Notes: generated by a model not told the origin, from the letters alone. Counted from the first letter of the stretch, positions 8,980-17,155 are shown. The stretch is 64,000 bases of DNA from Paenibacillus paridis (GCF_006345825.1 NZ_VCIX01000083.1:124001-188000), one strand, 5' to 3'. Program-made: numbers and translations.

Positions 8980-11900
8980 TTATTTATAAATGGTAAAGAT
9001 CAAATCCCGATTGCCGCTGCTTTCCGTTGTCCAGGATATGCCGCCGTTCGTCGATAGCCGCTCAAATCCGCCCGCATATGGATTGCTGTCGCTATAAGCG
9101 AATCCGTACTTATTGCTCGTTGATGCGTCATCCAGCGATTCCGGGGAACGGAGAATCAGTCCGTATTTCTTCGACGTATCGAGTCCGCTCAGGCGGGGGT
9201 ATATCGAATATGGCGTTGCCGCTCCCGGTACGTTGTTCGGTTGAAGCGCTGCGCTGAACAAGGTGCTTACCGGATTGTTGCTTGCATCCAGCTGGACAAT
9301 ATCAAGATAGAGATTATCCTCTGGCACTTTGTTGACGTAGCTTTCATATAAATAAACATCCATTTTAGGCAAGCTCGACTGCGTCAAGGTAAAGGTTTGC
9401 ATCCGCTGAATGGTCGCCCGAATATCCGAATAGGTAGAATAGGCGCCATTGCTGTTGTCTTGGTCAATGATGTAACCCGTATTGCCCGGTACGTGATAGA
9501 TTTCAATGTCTTGAATGGAAGGAATGAATCTGGCCGTTTTGACATAAAGCCTTATTTTCGTGGTGGATACGGTCGGGAAATTATAGATACGGCGGTCGCC
9601 GATCGTGAATCCCTTGGTTAGGTCTACATAGCTTGTTCCGTTCCAATATTGCAGCGCATACGTATCGATTTGATAGCTTTGGCTGCCTGAGCCGTATTCG
9701 CTTAGAACGACGCGGTTAACGTTCGTATTTGCGCCAAGGTCAACCTCTATCCACTGATTGTTGGCCGTGCCGCCCGCTGCGCTCCATCTGGTAGCGAGAT
9801 TTCCATCCGTTACTTTGGAAGCTTCGTAGCCGGTGCTGCCCGACCAGGTAGAGGATGCCGTGGCCGACTTGCCAAGCGCAAGATTTACAGGTGCGAGCGG
9901 CAGCGACGACGGCTGCGGCGACACGCGAACGATAATCGATTCGCCAGGCTTTAAGGTACGCGAGTAGCTTCCCGTAAACTGGCCTATTTTTGTTTTGCTA
10001 TAAATCTCCGTTAACGTGTAATTCGTGGTTGCGCTTAATCCTAGATCACTAAAGGATAGCGATACTGAGGCCGGATTATTCATATCCCAATTGGATAAGC
10101 CCACGACACGATCGCCGTTCGTATCCGTCAAATAGAGTGCAATTGGCGAATGCTCCAGCTTGTGATAGAAATTTGACATCTTCACCGGCTTTGCCGCCTT
10201 GCCCTTTTTCACCAAATCCAGCAGGCCCTCGTTTTGCAAAATGGCCATTCGATCCTCCGAGATGAACGGCACATTGTCACCGATCAGCCAGTGGCCGCCT
10301 CCCATAATGATAGCTGTCGCGAGGAGCGAAGCTTCATTAAGAGTTACCTTGCCAAAGCCGTCGATGACGCTTTCCGGAAAAATCATATCCGGATCGTTGT
10401 ACGCATACAACGTATCGTTCGTCCACCAAGATGCCGCTGTATTCAGCGCCTGGCGCTCAATGCCGGGGTAGGACTCCAGCCCAATCGTTGTATCTACCCC
10501 TGTCCGTCTGCCATGGGCATAGCCGGAAGGGAGCAGCGGGGCAATCGATTCGTTAATATAAATATCCTGTGGGGCAGCCAGCAATGTATCGCGCATGATC
10601 TCCATGCCCATACGGTAAGCCTGCATGCCATTTTTGGTCGTATCATAGAACTTCCCGTCATACATGCCCAAATCAATAAAGTCCAGCTTTACATAATCGA
10701 AGCCTGGGGCGACGTGATACGTGTCCATGACCCACTCGATATAGGCTTGGCCGCCGGGATGCGTTGCATCTACGATGTAAGTGTTAATATACGACTTGAT
10801 TGGATTTCCGCTCGCATCCTTCAAGGCAATATTGCCGAACGTATACGATGTGCCCGGTACCGTATCCGCCAAATCGTCAAAAATAGCAAACGGAGCGGAA
10901 TATGTGCCAGCTTTCATCCCTTTCGCATGCACATAATCAACGAAATCATCCAGGTTTTCCAAATCGGTTTTACCATCAGCCCCCTGGTAGCAGCAATCCA
11001 AATTCATATAATTATAGCCGAGCGGCTTCAAGTGCTTCTCGAAATAATCCGTCATCGGAAACATAGCATCAGCCGTTGGATAAGCGTAATAGGCGTACCA
11101 TGTATTAAATCCGATAGGGACGTCATCATTCCATTCCAGCTTAGGCTCCGCAACGGCATAGGTACTGCCGAACGTCTCCAGCCCTTTCTGGTAGTCATCA
11201 AAATAACCCAGAAAAAATTTGTCAGAGGATACCGAGGTCCCGCTCTGCTGGCCACCGGCATTATATACGGAAAACGCCGTCAAAGGACCGTTAGCCGTAG
11301 CTGCTTGACGCAGATACTGCATGCTTTTCCACTTGAATGTCGTCGCTGCGCCCGCAACAAACCCTTTTTTGTTCGTATTGTCGAACATGGCTGCCACCCA
11401 GTAGCTCGTCCCGTTAAAGGGCGCCCAGCTTTCGGATGTACCGTATGGTCTGTCATAGCCATTTTGACTATTGCCAAAATCATTAACCGGTGCTACGCCA
11501 AAGTCATAATTGTTCGTATAGGGCGTCGTATAAATGCGTTTATCCGAGCCTGTACCGATATCTAGGTTTCCTGCCGCGATCGGTTCCATAAAATCAATGC
11601 TTTTGCTCGTACCGTTGGTAACGGTCATATCCGCAAGAATATACGGCCGATTCTCATACATGGCGATGCGGAGAATAATCGTAGACCCGGCGCTTAAGGT
11701 ATTCGTGATCGTCAGTTGCTTCCCATTGATACCGTAGTTATCTGTACCGATCGATGTCCAGCTTGCCGTACGCGTCCCCGCGTCAAAGGAGCTGATACGT
11801 GCCCCGCTTCCGACAATGCCGTAATCCGAATAAAAATCCGACATGATGACCGTGCTTCCAGCTTGGAAATCACCTTTGCCATCCGCCAAGTCATACGTGA

Positions 11901-12054
11901 TCGTTAAATTCCCGTTGGTAGCGGTTACAATACTGCCTGCTTGAGAGATCGTTACCGTCGCAGCCGCTGCAGGAGCCGCATACGGAATCATCCCCGCAAC
12001 TAACAGCAAAAACGCGACCATGACCTGAACCATTTTCCGTGAACCGAGTTTCAT
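8980..12054 (-). CDS. Secreted alpha-galactosidase-like glycosidase with discoidin domain
   Basis: Large secreted glycoside hydrolase (1024 aa) with a Sec signal peptide, residues 1-32 ending PAAAA. An N-terminal beta domain is followed by a clan-D (GH27/GH36-like) barrel: GFNTWYAYY near residue 316, probable nucleophile motif DYVKLDF near 455, and NDPDMIF near 551. An F5/8 type C (discoidin) module at about 722-852 probably binds carbohydrate. The last 170 residues form an unrecognised, probably beta-rich module. It probably releases galactose from polymers or oligomers outside the cell, feeding the importer next door. The exact GH family and substrate are uncertain. Confidence 0.85.
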   Translation of the reverse strand: MKLGSRKMVQVMVAFLLLVAGMIPYAAPAAAATVTISQAGSIVTATNGNLTITYDLADGKGDFQAGSTVIMSDFYSDYGIVGSGARISSFDAGTRTASWTSIGTDNYGINGKQLTITNTLSAGSTIILRIAMYENRPYILADMTVTNGTSKSIDFMEPIAAGNLDIGTGSDKRIYTTPYTNNYDFGVAPVNDFGNSQNGYDRPYGTSESWAPFNGTSYWVAAMFDNTNKKGFVAGAATTFKWKSMQYLRQAATANGPLTAFSVYNAGGQQSGTSVSSDKFFLGYFDDYQKGLETFGSTYAVAEPKLEWNDDVPIGFNTWYAYYAYPTADAMFPMTDYFEKHLKPLGYNYMNLDCCYQGADGKTDLENLDDFVDYVHAKGMKAGTYSAPFAIFDDLADTVPGTSYTFGNIALKDASGNPIKSYINTYIVDATHPGGQAYIEWVMDTYHVAPGFDYVKLDFIDLGMYDGKFYDTTKNGMQAYRMGMEIMRDTLLAAPQDIYINESIAPLLPSGYAHGRRTGVDTTIGLESYPGIERQALNTAASWWTNDTLYAYNDPDMIFPESVIDGFGKVTLNEASLLATAIIMGGGHWLIGDNVPFISEDRMAILQNEGLLDLVKKGKAAKPVKMSNFYHKLEHSPIALYLTDTNGDRVVGLSNWDMNNPASVSLSFSDLGLSATTNYTLTEIYSKTKIGQFTGSYSRTLKPGESIIVRVSPQPSSLPLAPVNLALGKSATASSTWSGSTGYEASKVTDGNLATRWSAAGGTANNQWIEVDLGANTNVNRVVLSEYGSGSQSYQIDTYALQYWNGTSYVDLTKGFTIGDRRIYNFPTVSTTKIRLYVKTARFIPSIQDIEIYHVPGNTGYIIDQDNSNGAYSTYSDIRATIQRMQTFTLTQSSLPKMDVYLYESYVNKVPEDNLYLDIVQLDASNNPVSTLFSAALQPNNVPGAATPYSIYPRLSGLDTSKKYGLILRSPESLDDASTSNKYGFAYSDSNPYAGGFERLSTNGGISWTTESSGNRDLIFTIYK

Positions 12055-12112
12055 TCTTTATTATCCTCCCCTAGCATGAAATTAGAGATTCGAAGCTCGA
12101 CTCTCCTTCTCT

Positions 12113-12141
12113 ATCTTGCACTGCAAGGCGGAAGCCAACAA
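12113..12141 (-). promoter_or_regulatory. Probable promoter of the secreted glycosidase gene
   Basis: On the minus strand TTGTTG (12136-12141) and CAAGAT (12113-12118) lie 17 nt apart. The bases following the -10 (GATAGAGA) are the same as in the transporter promoter, and both promoters sit at the same distance below the shared element. Assigned by analogy with 5367-5395. Confidence 0.4.
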
Positions 12142-12146
12142 TTCAT

Positions 12147-12178
12147 TAATTTGTGTTTCTGGCTTTCAAATTTTTGTA
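12147..12178 (-). promoter_or_regulatory. Conserved 32-bp element, probable YesN-type operator (copy 2)
   Basis: Second copy of the element at 5401-5432, with 26 of 32 identical positions and all five central bases different. It begins 93 bp upstream of the glycosidase start, against 91 bp for the transporter copy. Conservation of both sequence and position argues for a shared regulator. Confidence 0.6.
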
Positions 12179-12245
12179 AAAAATATTTAAAGGAGCTTCC
12201 ATCGGCAAAAGTCAGCTGAAGGGCTGGAATGATATTTTGATTAGA

Positions 12246-12428
12246 AGGAATTTATACCTCTAATTTGATCGATTTTTGCTTTTTATCCAATTTAGCAGGA
12301 ATTTGTACCGCTAATTTCAATAATTTACTCAAAACTGCTGCAAAACGGTAAGATTAACGGGAAAATTTCCATTTAATTCATCTGGCCAATTCATAACCTG
12401 ATTTTAGCAGGAGAAATTCTATCTAATT
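12246..12428. repeat. Intergenic repeat element, copy A (four AGGAATTT-type units)
   Basis: Four related 20-21-bp units of the type AGGAATTTATACCTCTAATT begin at 12246, 12297, 12358 and 12409, so the steps are 51, 61 and 51 bp. Units 2 and 4 are preceded by TTTAGC or TTTTAGC, making the fuller unit partly palindromic. A homologous element with the same step pattern is at 56716-56905. The gap 12055-12574 holds this repeat, the operator and promoter above, a terminator and short CTCTTACCTCTG-type repeats, but no gene. Confidence 0.6.
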
Positions 12429-12463
12429 CATAAAGTATGACTAACTGTTGAAGAACAAAATAT

Positions 12464-12492
12464 AAAAAAGACCGGACGCCTTGTCCGATCTT
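12464..12492 (-). terminator. Intrinsic terminator after rpmG
   Basis: On the minus strand AAGATCGGAC pairs with GTCCGGTCTT (one mismatch) and is followed by six T. It lies 83 bp beyond the rpmG stop and ends the COG0523-rpmG operon. Confidence 0.75.
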
Positions 12493-12574
12493 CTAGACCA
12501 CTCTTACCTCTGATACGCCCCCTGCTCTTACTAATCCGCTCTTACCTCTGTTCTGCTTTACCTCTGGTCTGCTT

Positions 12575-12724
12575 TTATCTCGTTTCTCTATGAACCGTTA
12601 CCCGTTTGAGCCTCGGGCTATACTTTTTTACCTCCAGCCGCTCCGGCGTCGTTCTTTTGTTTTTTGTTGTTGTATAGTTGCGGTCGCCCGTTTCTGTACA
12701 AGCAAGCGTTACAATTACTCTCAC
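12575..12724 (-). CDS. rpmG: Ribosomal protein L33, zinc-independent (Cys-minus) form
   Basis: Found by translating the raw sequence. The 49-aa product begins [17 protein letters not shown] and ends VTVHRETR, typical of L33. The GTG at 12724 follows GGAGGTG at suitable spacing. Three of the four cysteines of zinc-binding L33 are replaced: only C9 remains, position 12 is Thr, 36 is Ser and 39 is Leu. It lies 53 bp downstream of the COG0523 GTPase gene behind a Zur-box promoter. By family knowledge, Cys-minus paralogues replace zinc-containing L33 when zinc is scarce, freeing zinc from ribosomes. Confidence 0.93.
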   Translation of the reverse strand: MRVIVTLACTETGDRNYTTTKNKRTTPERLEVKKYSPRLKRVTVHRETR

Positions 12725-12777
12725 TGTATTCACCTCCTAAACGAATAATGATTTTATTCAACTCATTCAAGCATCGC

Positions 12778-13992
12778 TTAATGCAGAGCCTGCTCCAGCT
12801 GCTCTGACGATGCATTTGGGAACTCATCAGGGAACTCGTCCCAATTCCCCTCCAGCTCCCCATCGCTGAGCAAACAGCTATCGAGCGAGTCGATCAGCTT
12901 TGTCCGGTTCATTTCGATTCCGATAAACACAACTTTGTTTATGCGGTCGCCATACTTGCCATCCCAAAGCTCAGCCAGCTCCGGATCTTCTTGCAGTACG
13001 GCCTCGCGCTCCGGATCAGGCAAAGCGGCCGCCCACTGTCCCGCTGGGCCAAACTGAATGGAGGGCCCCGCTTGGCTTAAGCTCTGCGCATAGTCATTAC
13101 GGGTAGCGAGCCATACCATCCCTTTTGCACGGACAATCTCCTCCGGCCATTCCTCCATCCAGGACATCAGCCGTTGTGGGTGAAACGGCTTTGTCCGTTC
13201 ATACACGAACGAGGATATACCATATTCCTCCGTTTCCGGCGTGTGCGCTGGCGCCGCCATTTCCTTCATCCAGCCCGCCGATTGGCTGGCCTCTTCAAAG
13301 TCGAACAAGGAGGTATTCAAAATTTCGTTCGGATCGATCTCGCCTTTGGCTGTACGGATCAACTTGGCACGTGGCTGCAGCGTTCGCAGCACGCCTTCCA
13401 ACTCCTTCAGTTCCTCTTCCCCAACTAGATCGCATTTATTCAAAATAAGCACGTCGCAAAATTCAATTTGATCGATAAGCAGATCAACAACCTCGCGCGT
13501 ATCATCCTCGCCCACAGCTTGGCTGCGTTCAAGCAGCGTCTCGCCTGAAGAGTAGTCGTGCCAGAAACGGTACGCATCCACAACAGTTACCATACAATCC
13601 AGCTTACAAAATTGAGTCAGATCGATGCCCTGCTCTTCATCGATATAGGTAAAGGTCTGTGCGACGGGGACGGGTTCTCCAACACCCGTAGATTCAATCA
13701 AAATATAATCAAACCGATTCTCTTTAGCTAGCTTTTCAACTTCCTTCAACAAATCCTCCCGTAAAGTGCAGCAAATGCACCCATTGGACATCTCGACTAG
13801 CCTCTCATCTGTGCGCGACAAACCGCCGCCGTTTTTAATCAGGCTAGCATCAATATTCAATTCGCTTAAATCGTTGACAATGACCGCGACCTTAAGCCCC
13901 GCCCGGTTGTTCAACACATGATTCATAATCGTAGTTTTACCCGCTCCCAGATAACCGCTTAGTACGGTTACGGGAATTTTGTTCGCTGTCAT
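12778..13992 (-). CDS. yciC: COG0523 (CobW/YciC-like) GTPase, probable zinc metallochaperone
   Basis: G3E-family GTPase (404 aa). It has Walker A GYLGAGKT at residues 13-20, the metal-binding CxCC motif GCICC (C72, C74, C75), a guanine-specificity NKCD motif and a C-terminal CobW_C domain. The ATG at 13992 follows AGAGGTG at 7 nt and is preferred over an upstream in-frame ATG at 14001. Proteins of this group bind zinc and GTP and are thought to deliver zinc to essential enzymes under limitation. The Zur-box promoter and the downstream Cys-minus rpmG support the zinc role over a cobalamin one. Confidence 0.9.
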   Translation of the reverse strand: MTANKIPVTVLSGYLGAGKTTIMNHVLNNRAGLKVAVIVNDLSELNIDASLIKNGGGLSRTDERLVEMSNGCICCTLREDLLKEVEKLAKENRFDYILIESTGVGEPVPVAQTFTYIDEEQGIDLTQFCKLDCMVTVVDAYRFWHDYSSGETLLERSQAVGEDDTREVVDLLIDQIEFCDVLILNKCDLVGEEELKELEGVLRTLQPRAKLIRTAKGEIDPNEILNTSLFDFEEASQSAGWMKEMAAPAHTPETEEYGISSFVYERTKPFHPQRLMSWMEEWPEEIVRAKGMVWLATRNDYAQSLSQAGPSIQFGPAGQWAAALPDPEREAVLQEDPELAELWDGKYGDRINKVVFIGIEMNRTKLIDSLDSCLLSDGELEGNWDEFPDEFPNASSEQLEQALH

Positions 13993-14028
13993 CCGTAGCA
14001 CCTCTGTTCTATTCTTCGCTTTATTTAA

Positions 14029-14043
14029 ACGTAATTATTACGA
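14029..14043. promoter_or_regulatory. Zur box 1 (downstream site)
   Basis: The sequence ACGTAATTATTACGA matches 13 of 14 specified positions of the Bacillus Zur consensus TCGTAATNATTACGA. It lies between the promoter and the COG0523 start, roughly 60 nt into the transcribed leader, so Zur bound here would act as a roadblock or loop with box 2. Confidence 0.8.
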
Positions 14044-14104
14044 TTACACTCCATTAAAAAAGCCGATTCATTCATCGACTAATAGTAAACTTTACGCTTT
14101 GATT

Positions 14105-14133
14105 AGTATAGCAACTCCATTCGTTCGCGTCAA
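14105..14133 (-). promoter_or_regulatory. Sigma-A promoter of the zinc-sparing operon
   Basis: On the minus strand TTGACG (14128-14133) and TATACT (14105-14110) are separated by exactly 17 nt. The -35 abuts Zur box 2. Confidence 0.75.
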
Positions 14134-14135
14134 GA

Positions 14136-14150
14136 TAGTAATCATTACAA
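14136..14150. promoter_or_regulatory. Zur box 2 (upstream site)
   Basis: TAGTAATCATTACAA matches 12 of 14 specified positions of the Zur consensus and keeps the GTAAT-N-ATTAC core. It lies directly upstream of the -35. Its centre is 107 bp from that of box 1, close to a whole number of helical turns. Two Zur sites are also known upstream of B. subtilis yciC. Confidence 0.65.
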
Positions 14151-14415
14151 TTTATTATTTTGTAAAAAAGCACACCGAGGTAGTTACAGCCTCCAATCCA
14201 GCCTAGGAGCAACCTCATTCGGGCTCTTTAAGCACCTATACGTTCTTATTGAACTTGAATAACCCCCAAACGGCTTGAATAGCTATCGCAACTCAATTGT
14301 AATCTTTAATTATAGTTATTTGGTATGCCGCGCGCTCGGTTTCCATATTGTATGATGGAATCAATCAAGCACCGAGATATATAGAGAAAACATCCAATAA
14401 CAGGAGGTAATTATT

Positions 14416-14865
14416 ATAAGTATTCGATTAGAACCAGTGTCCAAAGAAAATTGGTATGACTGTACTCAGCTTCAGGTTACAGCTCAGCAGCTCCATGTGT
14501 TTCCTGCTCCCGTTGTTTACTGGATTGCGGAGTCCAAGTATATGGCTGAGTTCTCCTTGCTCTCCATTTACTCTGAGGAAACCCTCGCAGGTATTATTGT
14601 ATTTTGTACAGAACCAGATGAGAATGGTCACTACTGGATTCCCGCCTTAATGATCGATGCAAAGCAGCAAGGGAACGGTTATGGCAAACAAGCCTTAATC
14701 CAGCTGATAGCGCTAATGCGCCAGACCTTGAACTGCAAGACCATCATGATCGGACATCGCCCTGAAAATCACATCGCCGCTCACTTATATGAATCGCTGG
14801 GATTCCACAAGGTCAGCGATGAGCTAATCGACGGTGAAATTGTCCGATTGCTGCGCATCTCATAA
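14416..14865 (+). CDS. GNAT-family N-acetyltransferase with non-AUG start
   Basis: Acetyl-CoA-dependent N-acetyltransferase of the GNAT fold, with QGNGYGKQAL as the CoA-binding loop. The C-terminal ALYESLGF-like segment reads HLYESLGFHKV. The family N-terminus (basic SIRLEPVSKENWYDC) begins upstream of the first standard start, GTG 14437, which has no ribosome site. AGGAGG at 14402-14407 is 5 nt from ATT 14413 and 8 nt from ATA 14416, and a stop lies in frame at 14398. No ATG, GTG or TTG is available between. Translation therefore probably starts at ATT or ATA (149-150 aa). Substrate unknown. Confidence 0.75.
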   Translation: MSIRLEPVSKENWYDCTQLQVTAQQLHVFPAPVVYWIAESKYMAEFSLLSIYSEETLAGIIVFCTEPDENGHYWIPALMIDAKQQGNGYGKQALIQLIALMRQTLNCKTIMIGHRPENHIAAHLYESLGFHKVSDELIDGEIVRLLRIS

Positions 14866-14885
14866 ACGCAGCCATCCCCGTCTCA

Positions 14886-14932
14886 CAAAAAAAAAAGGAG
14901 CCGCATCAGGCGTCCCCCTGATCCAGCTCCTT
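14886..14932 (-). terminator. Intrinsic terminator after the Gfo/Idh/MocA operon
   Basis: On the minus strand AAGGAGC and GGATCAGG pair with CCTGAT and GCTCCTT and are followed by a run of ten T. It sits 20 bp beyond the stop of the 357-aa oxidoreductase gene. Confidence 0.8.
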
Positions 14933-14948
14933 CTGCCATTTCCTAAAG

Positions 14949-16022
14949 TTACTCTACTCGCGTCGCATTCTTCTGAGCAAGCAGCGATAGCTCCGCTGCC
15001 TTGAAGGCATGCTCCTGTGTCATAGCCAGCTCAGTCCCGTTCAAGCAATCCAGGATAAGCTGTCCAAAATAAGGAAAACCCACTTTTTCCCTCAGCTGTA
15101 TATGCTGCTCCCCATCGGCGTTCACTAGGTATAGGTTATCGCCTTCTTTTTCCCTTGCGATATCAATATACTTACGCAGCTCGATATAGCCGTCCGTTCC
15201 GAGAATAATCGTCCGGCCATCGCCCCAAGTGCCCAGACCGCTCGGCGTAAGCCAGTCCACACGGAAGTACCCCGTAGCCCCATTCTCACCGACTAGCGTC
15301 ATATCCCCAAAGTCTTCAAGCTCCGGATAGTCCTTATTCGCGTAATTGGCTACTTTGCTGTTTACGACCGTCGCATTGCGATTGCCGGTAAAAGCTAAAA
15401 ATTGCTCCACTTGATGGGAACCAATATCACAAATAATGCCACCGTATTTTTCTTTCTCAAAAAACCAAGCCGGACGTGCTGGAGCGTTCAAGCGATGAGG
15501 GCCAAGTCCGATCACCTGCACCACTCGTCCGATCGCCCCCTGCTCAATGAGCTGACCCGCATACACAGCGCTTTCCACATGGAGGCGTTCACTGTAATAA
15601 ACAGCATATTTTTTGCCTGTGTCGGAGTAAGCAGCTCGGGCATCCGCAAGCTGCTCCAACGTCGTAAACGGCGCTTTATCTGTAAAATAGTGCTTGCCTT
15701 GCCGCATGACGCGTACGCCGAGCGGGCCGCGCTCAGAGGTAATGGCCGCTGCTGCCACAAGCTGGACCTCTGGATCAGCGAGCACCTGCTCCTCTGACTC
15801 TGCTGCCTTTGCCTGAGGATATTGCTGAATGAAGGCCTCTACTCTAGCCGGGTCGGGATCGTAAACCCATTTCAAAGTTGCCCCCGCTTCGACGAGCCCG
15901 TTGCACATTCCATAGATATGCCCATGGTCCAGACTGACAGCAGCAATAACAAACTGCCCATCCCCTACCACTTTATTCGGCTTCCCTTTCGGGGCATACT
16001 TCATGCCATCTGCCTTGCTCAT
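14949..16022 (-). CDS. Gfo/Idh/MocA family oxidoreductase (357 aa)
   Basis: NAD(P)-dependent sugar or polyol dehydrogenase family. Unusually, the N-terminal Rossmann region does not show a clean GxGxxG. A later segment around DKAPFTTLEQL corresponds to the family EKP motif but reads DKAP, and CDIGSHQVEQF matches the catalytic DxGxHxxD region with the second Asp changed to Glu. Its start overlaps the end of the upstream oxidoreductase by 4 bp, so the two are coupled. Substrate unknown; it may be an inositol- or aminosugar-type compound. The atypical motifs leave activity less certain than family membership. Confidence 0.85.
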   Translation of the reverse strand: MSKADGMKYAPKGKPNKVVGDGQFVIAAVSLDHGHIYGMCNGLVEAGATLKWVYDPDPARVEAFIQQYPQAKAAESEEQVLADPEVQLVAAAAITSERGPLGVRVMRQGKHYFTDKAPFTTLEQLADARAAYSDTGKKYAVYYSERLHVESAVYAGQLIEQGAIGRVVQVIGLGPHRLNAPARPAWFFEKEKYGGIICDIGSHQVEQFLAFTGNRNATVVNSKVANYANKDYPELEDFGDMTLVGENGATGYFRVDWLTPSGLGTWGDGRTIILGTDGYIELRKYIDIAREKEGDNLYLVNADGEQHIQLREKVGFPYFGQLILDCLNGTELAMTQEHAFKAAELSLLAQKNATRVE

Positions 16023-17155
16023 ACGCTCTGCTCCTCCTTGTTGTAGGCCGAAGCCTTGATGCGATCCTCCAAATGCTGAAGGAATAAGTCTTCATCGATC
16101 GGTAAATCAACCCAGTTATCCGTCCAAGTGGACAGGAGCATGGCATTGGAAAGCATTAATCCTTTAATCCCTTCCTCTCCAGGTGCAATCAACGGCTCTT
16201 CGTGCAAAATGGCGTTTACCCAGTTTTGCGTGATGCCTTTGTGATCGGGATAGCTGCCTGTGACTGGGATTTCGCATTTCCAGCATTCCGGCTGCCCGAA
16301 GCCTCCTTTGAACTGTTGGTTGAATTCCGGCTCAGGCACCCGCAGCCTCCAAAAGGTGATCTCGTTATTTTCGATGACAATCTTGCCCCGGTCTCCGTTA
16401 ATTTCCAGCCGGTTCGTGCCGGGAGCCTCACCTGTCGTCGTTACAAACACGCCGGTCGCTCCATTCTCGTATTCAACAAACGCGGTCACGTCGTCCTCTA
16501 CCTCGATGTTGCGATGCTTGCCGAAGTAACAAAAAGCACGGACGCGCTTTGGCATCATGCTGATCGTCCACTGCCACAAATCAAGCTGATGCGGGTCCTG
16601 GTTCAGCAGTACGCCGCCGCCTTCTCCGCCCCAGGTTGCGCGCCATGTGCCCGAGTCATAATAGCTTTGGGAGCGGTACCAATTCGTAATAATCCAATTG
16701 GTTCTTCTGATCTCGCCCAGCTCGCCAGCGTCAATCAGTTCCTTTAGCTTCACATAAAGCGGGTTAGTCCGCTGGTTGTACATCATGCTGAATTTCACAT
16801 TGGCTTTGCTTCCCGCTTCATTCATTTCACGAACTTGCTTCGTATAGACGCCTGCCGGCTTCTCGCAAAGCACGTGCAAACCGCGCTCGAAGCTAGCAAT
16901 GGCAAGCTCAGGATGCGAGTAGTGCGGCGTCGCGATAAGAACCCCGTCAATTAGGCCGGAATCCATCATCTCATAAGGATCGGAAAATAAACCTGCTTGA
17001 TCGCCAAGTTTCTCTTTGGCCCATTGCAAGTTAGCGGGGATAGAGTCACTAACTGCCGTAACCTCAACACCGCTTACTTCCCCCTTCAACAAATAACCCA
17101 AATGGCCCTTGCCCATATTGCCTAGCCCGATAATTCCCAAACGAACGATCTGCAT
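16019..17155 (-). CDS. Gfo/Idh/MocA family oxidoreductase (378 aa)
   Basis: NAD(P)-dependent oxidoreductase with a classic Rossmann start, LGIIGLGNMGKGHLGYLL, the EKP motif (CEKPAGVYTK, near residue 97) and the catalytic-region signature LNQDPHQLDLWQW. It is first in a two-gene operon with the 357-aa paralogue (ATGA overlap) and is transcribed divergently from an AraC-family regulator that probably controls both. Paired enzymes of this family usually act on one sugar or cyclitol in successive steps; the substrate cannot be told. Confidence 0.9.
   Translation of the reverse strand: MQIVRLGIIGLGNMGKGHLGYLLKGEVSGVEVTAVSDSIPANLQWAKEKLGDQAGLFSDPYEMMDSGLIDGVLIATPHYSHPELAIASFERGLHVLCEKPAGVYTKQVREMNEAGSKANVKFSMMYNQRTNPLYVKLKELIDAGELGEIRRTNWIITNWYRSQSYYDSGTWRATWGGEGGGVLLNQDPHQLDLWQWTISMMPKRVRAFCYFGKHRNIEVEDDVTAFVEYENGATGVFVTTTGEAPGTNRLEINGDRGKIVIENNEITFWRLRVPEPEFNQQFKGGFGQPECWKCEIPVTGSYPDHKGITQNWVNAILHEEPLIAPGEEGIKGLMLSNAMLLSTWTDNWVDLPIDEDLFLQHLEDRIKASAYNKEEQSV

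Noticed and set aside
10234-11565. 443-aa plus-strand open frame
   Set aside because: It lies wholly within the secreted glycosidase gene on the other strand, with unnatural composition (rich in Ile, Arg and His) and no ribosome site.
12246-12428. CRISPR array
   Set aside because: The four units are degenerate, unevenly spaced and partly palindromic, with no cas genes nearby.
12618-12863. 81-aa minus-strand frame across the rpmG region
   Set aside because: It is out of frame with the true L33 gene (12575-12724), lacks a matching ribosome site, and overlaps the end of the COG0523 gene.
12778-13992. Cobalamin-synthesis CobW
   Set aside because: No cobalamin genes are nearby, while the Zur boxes and the Cys-minus rpmG point to zinc.
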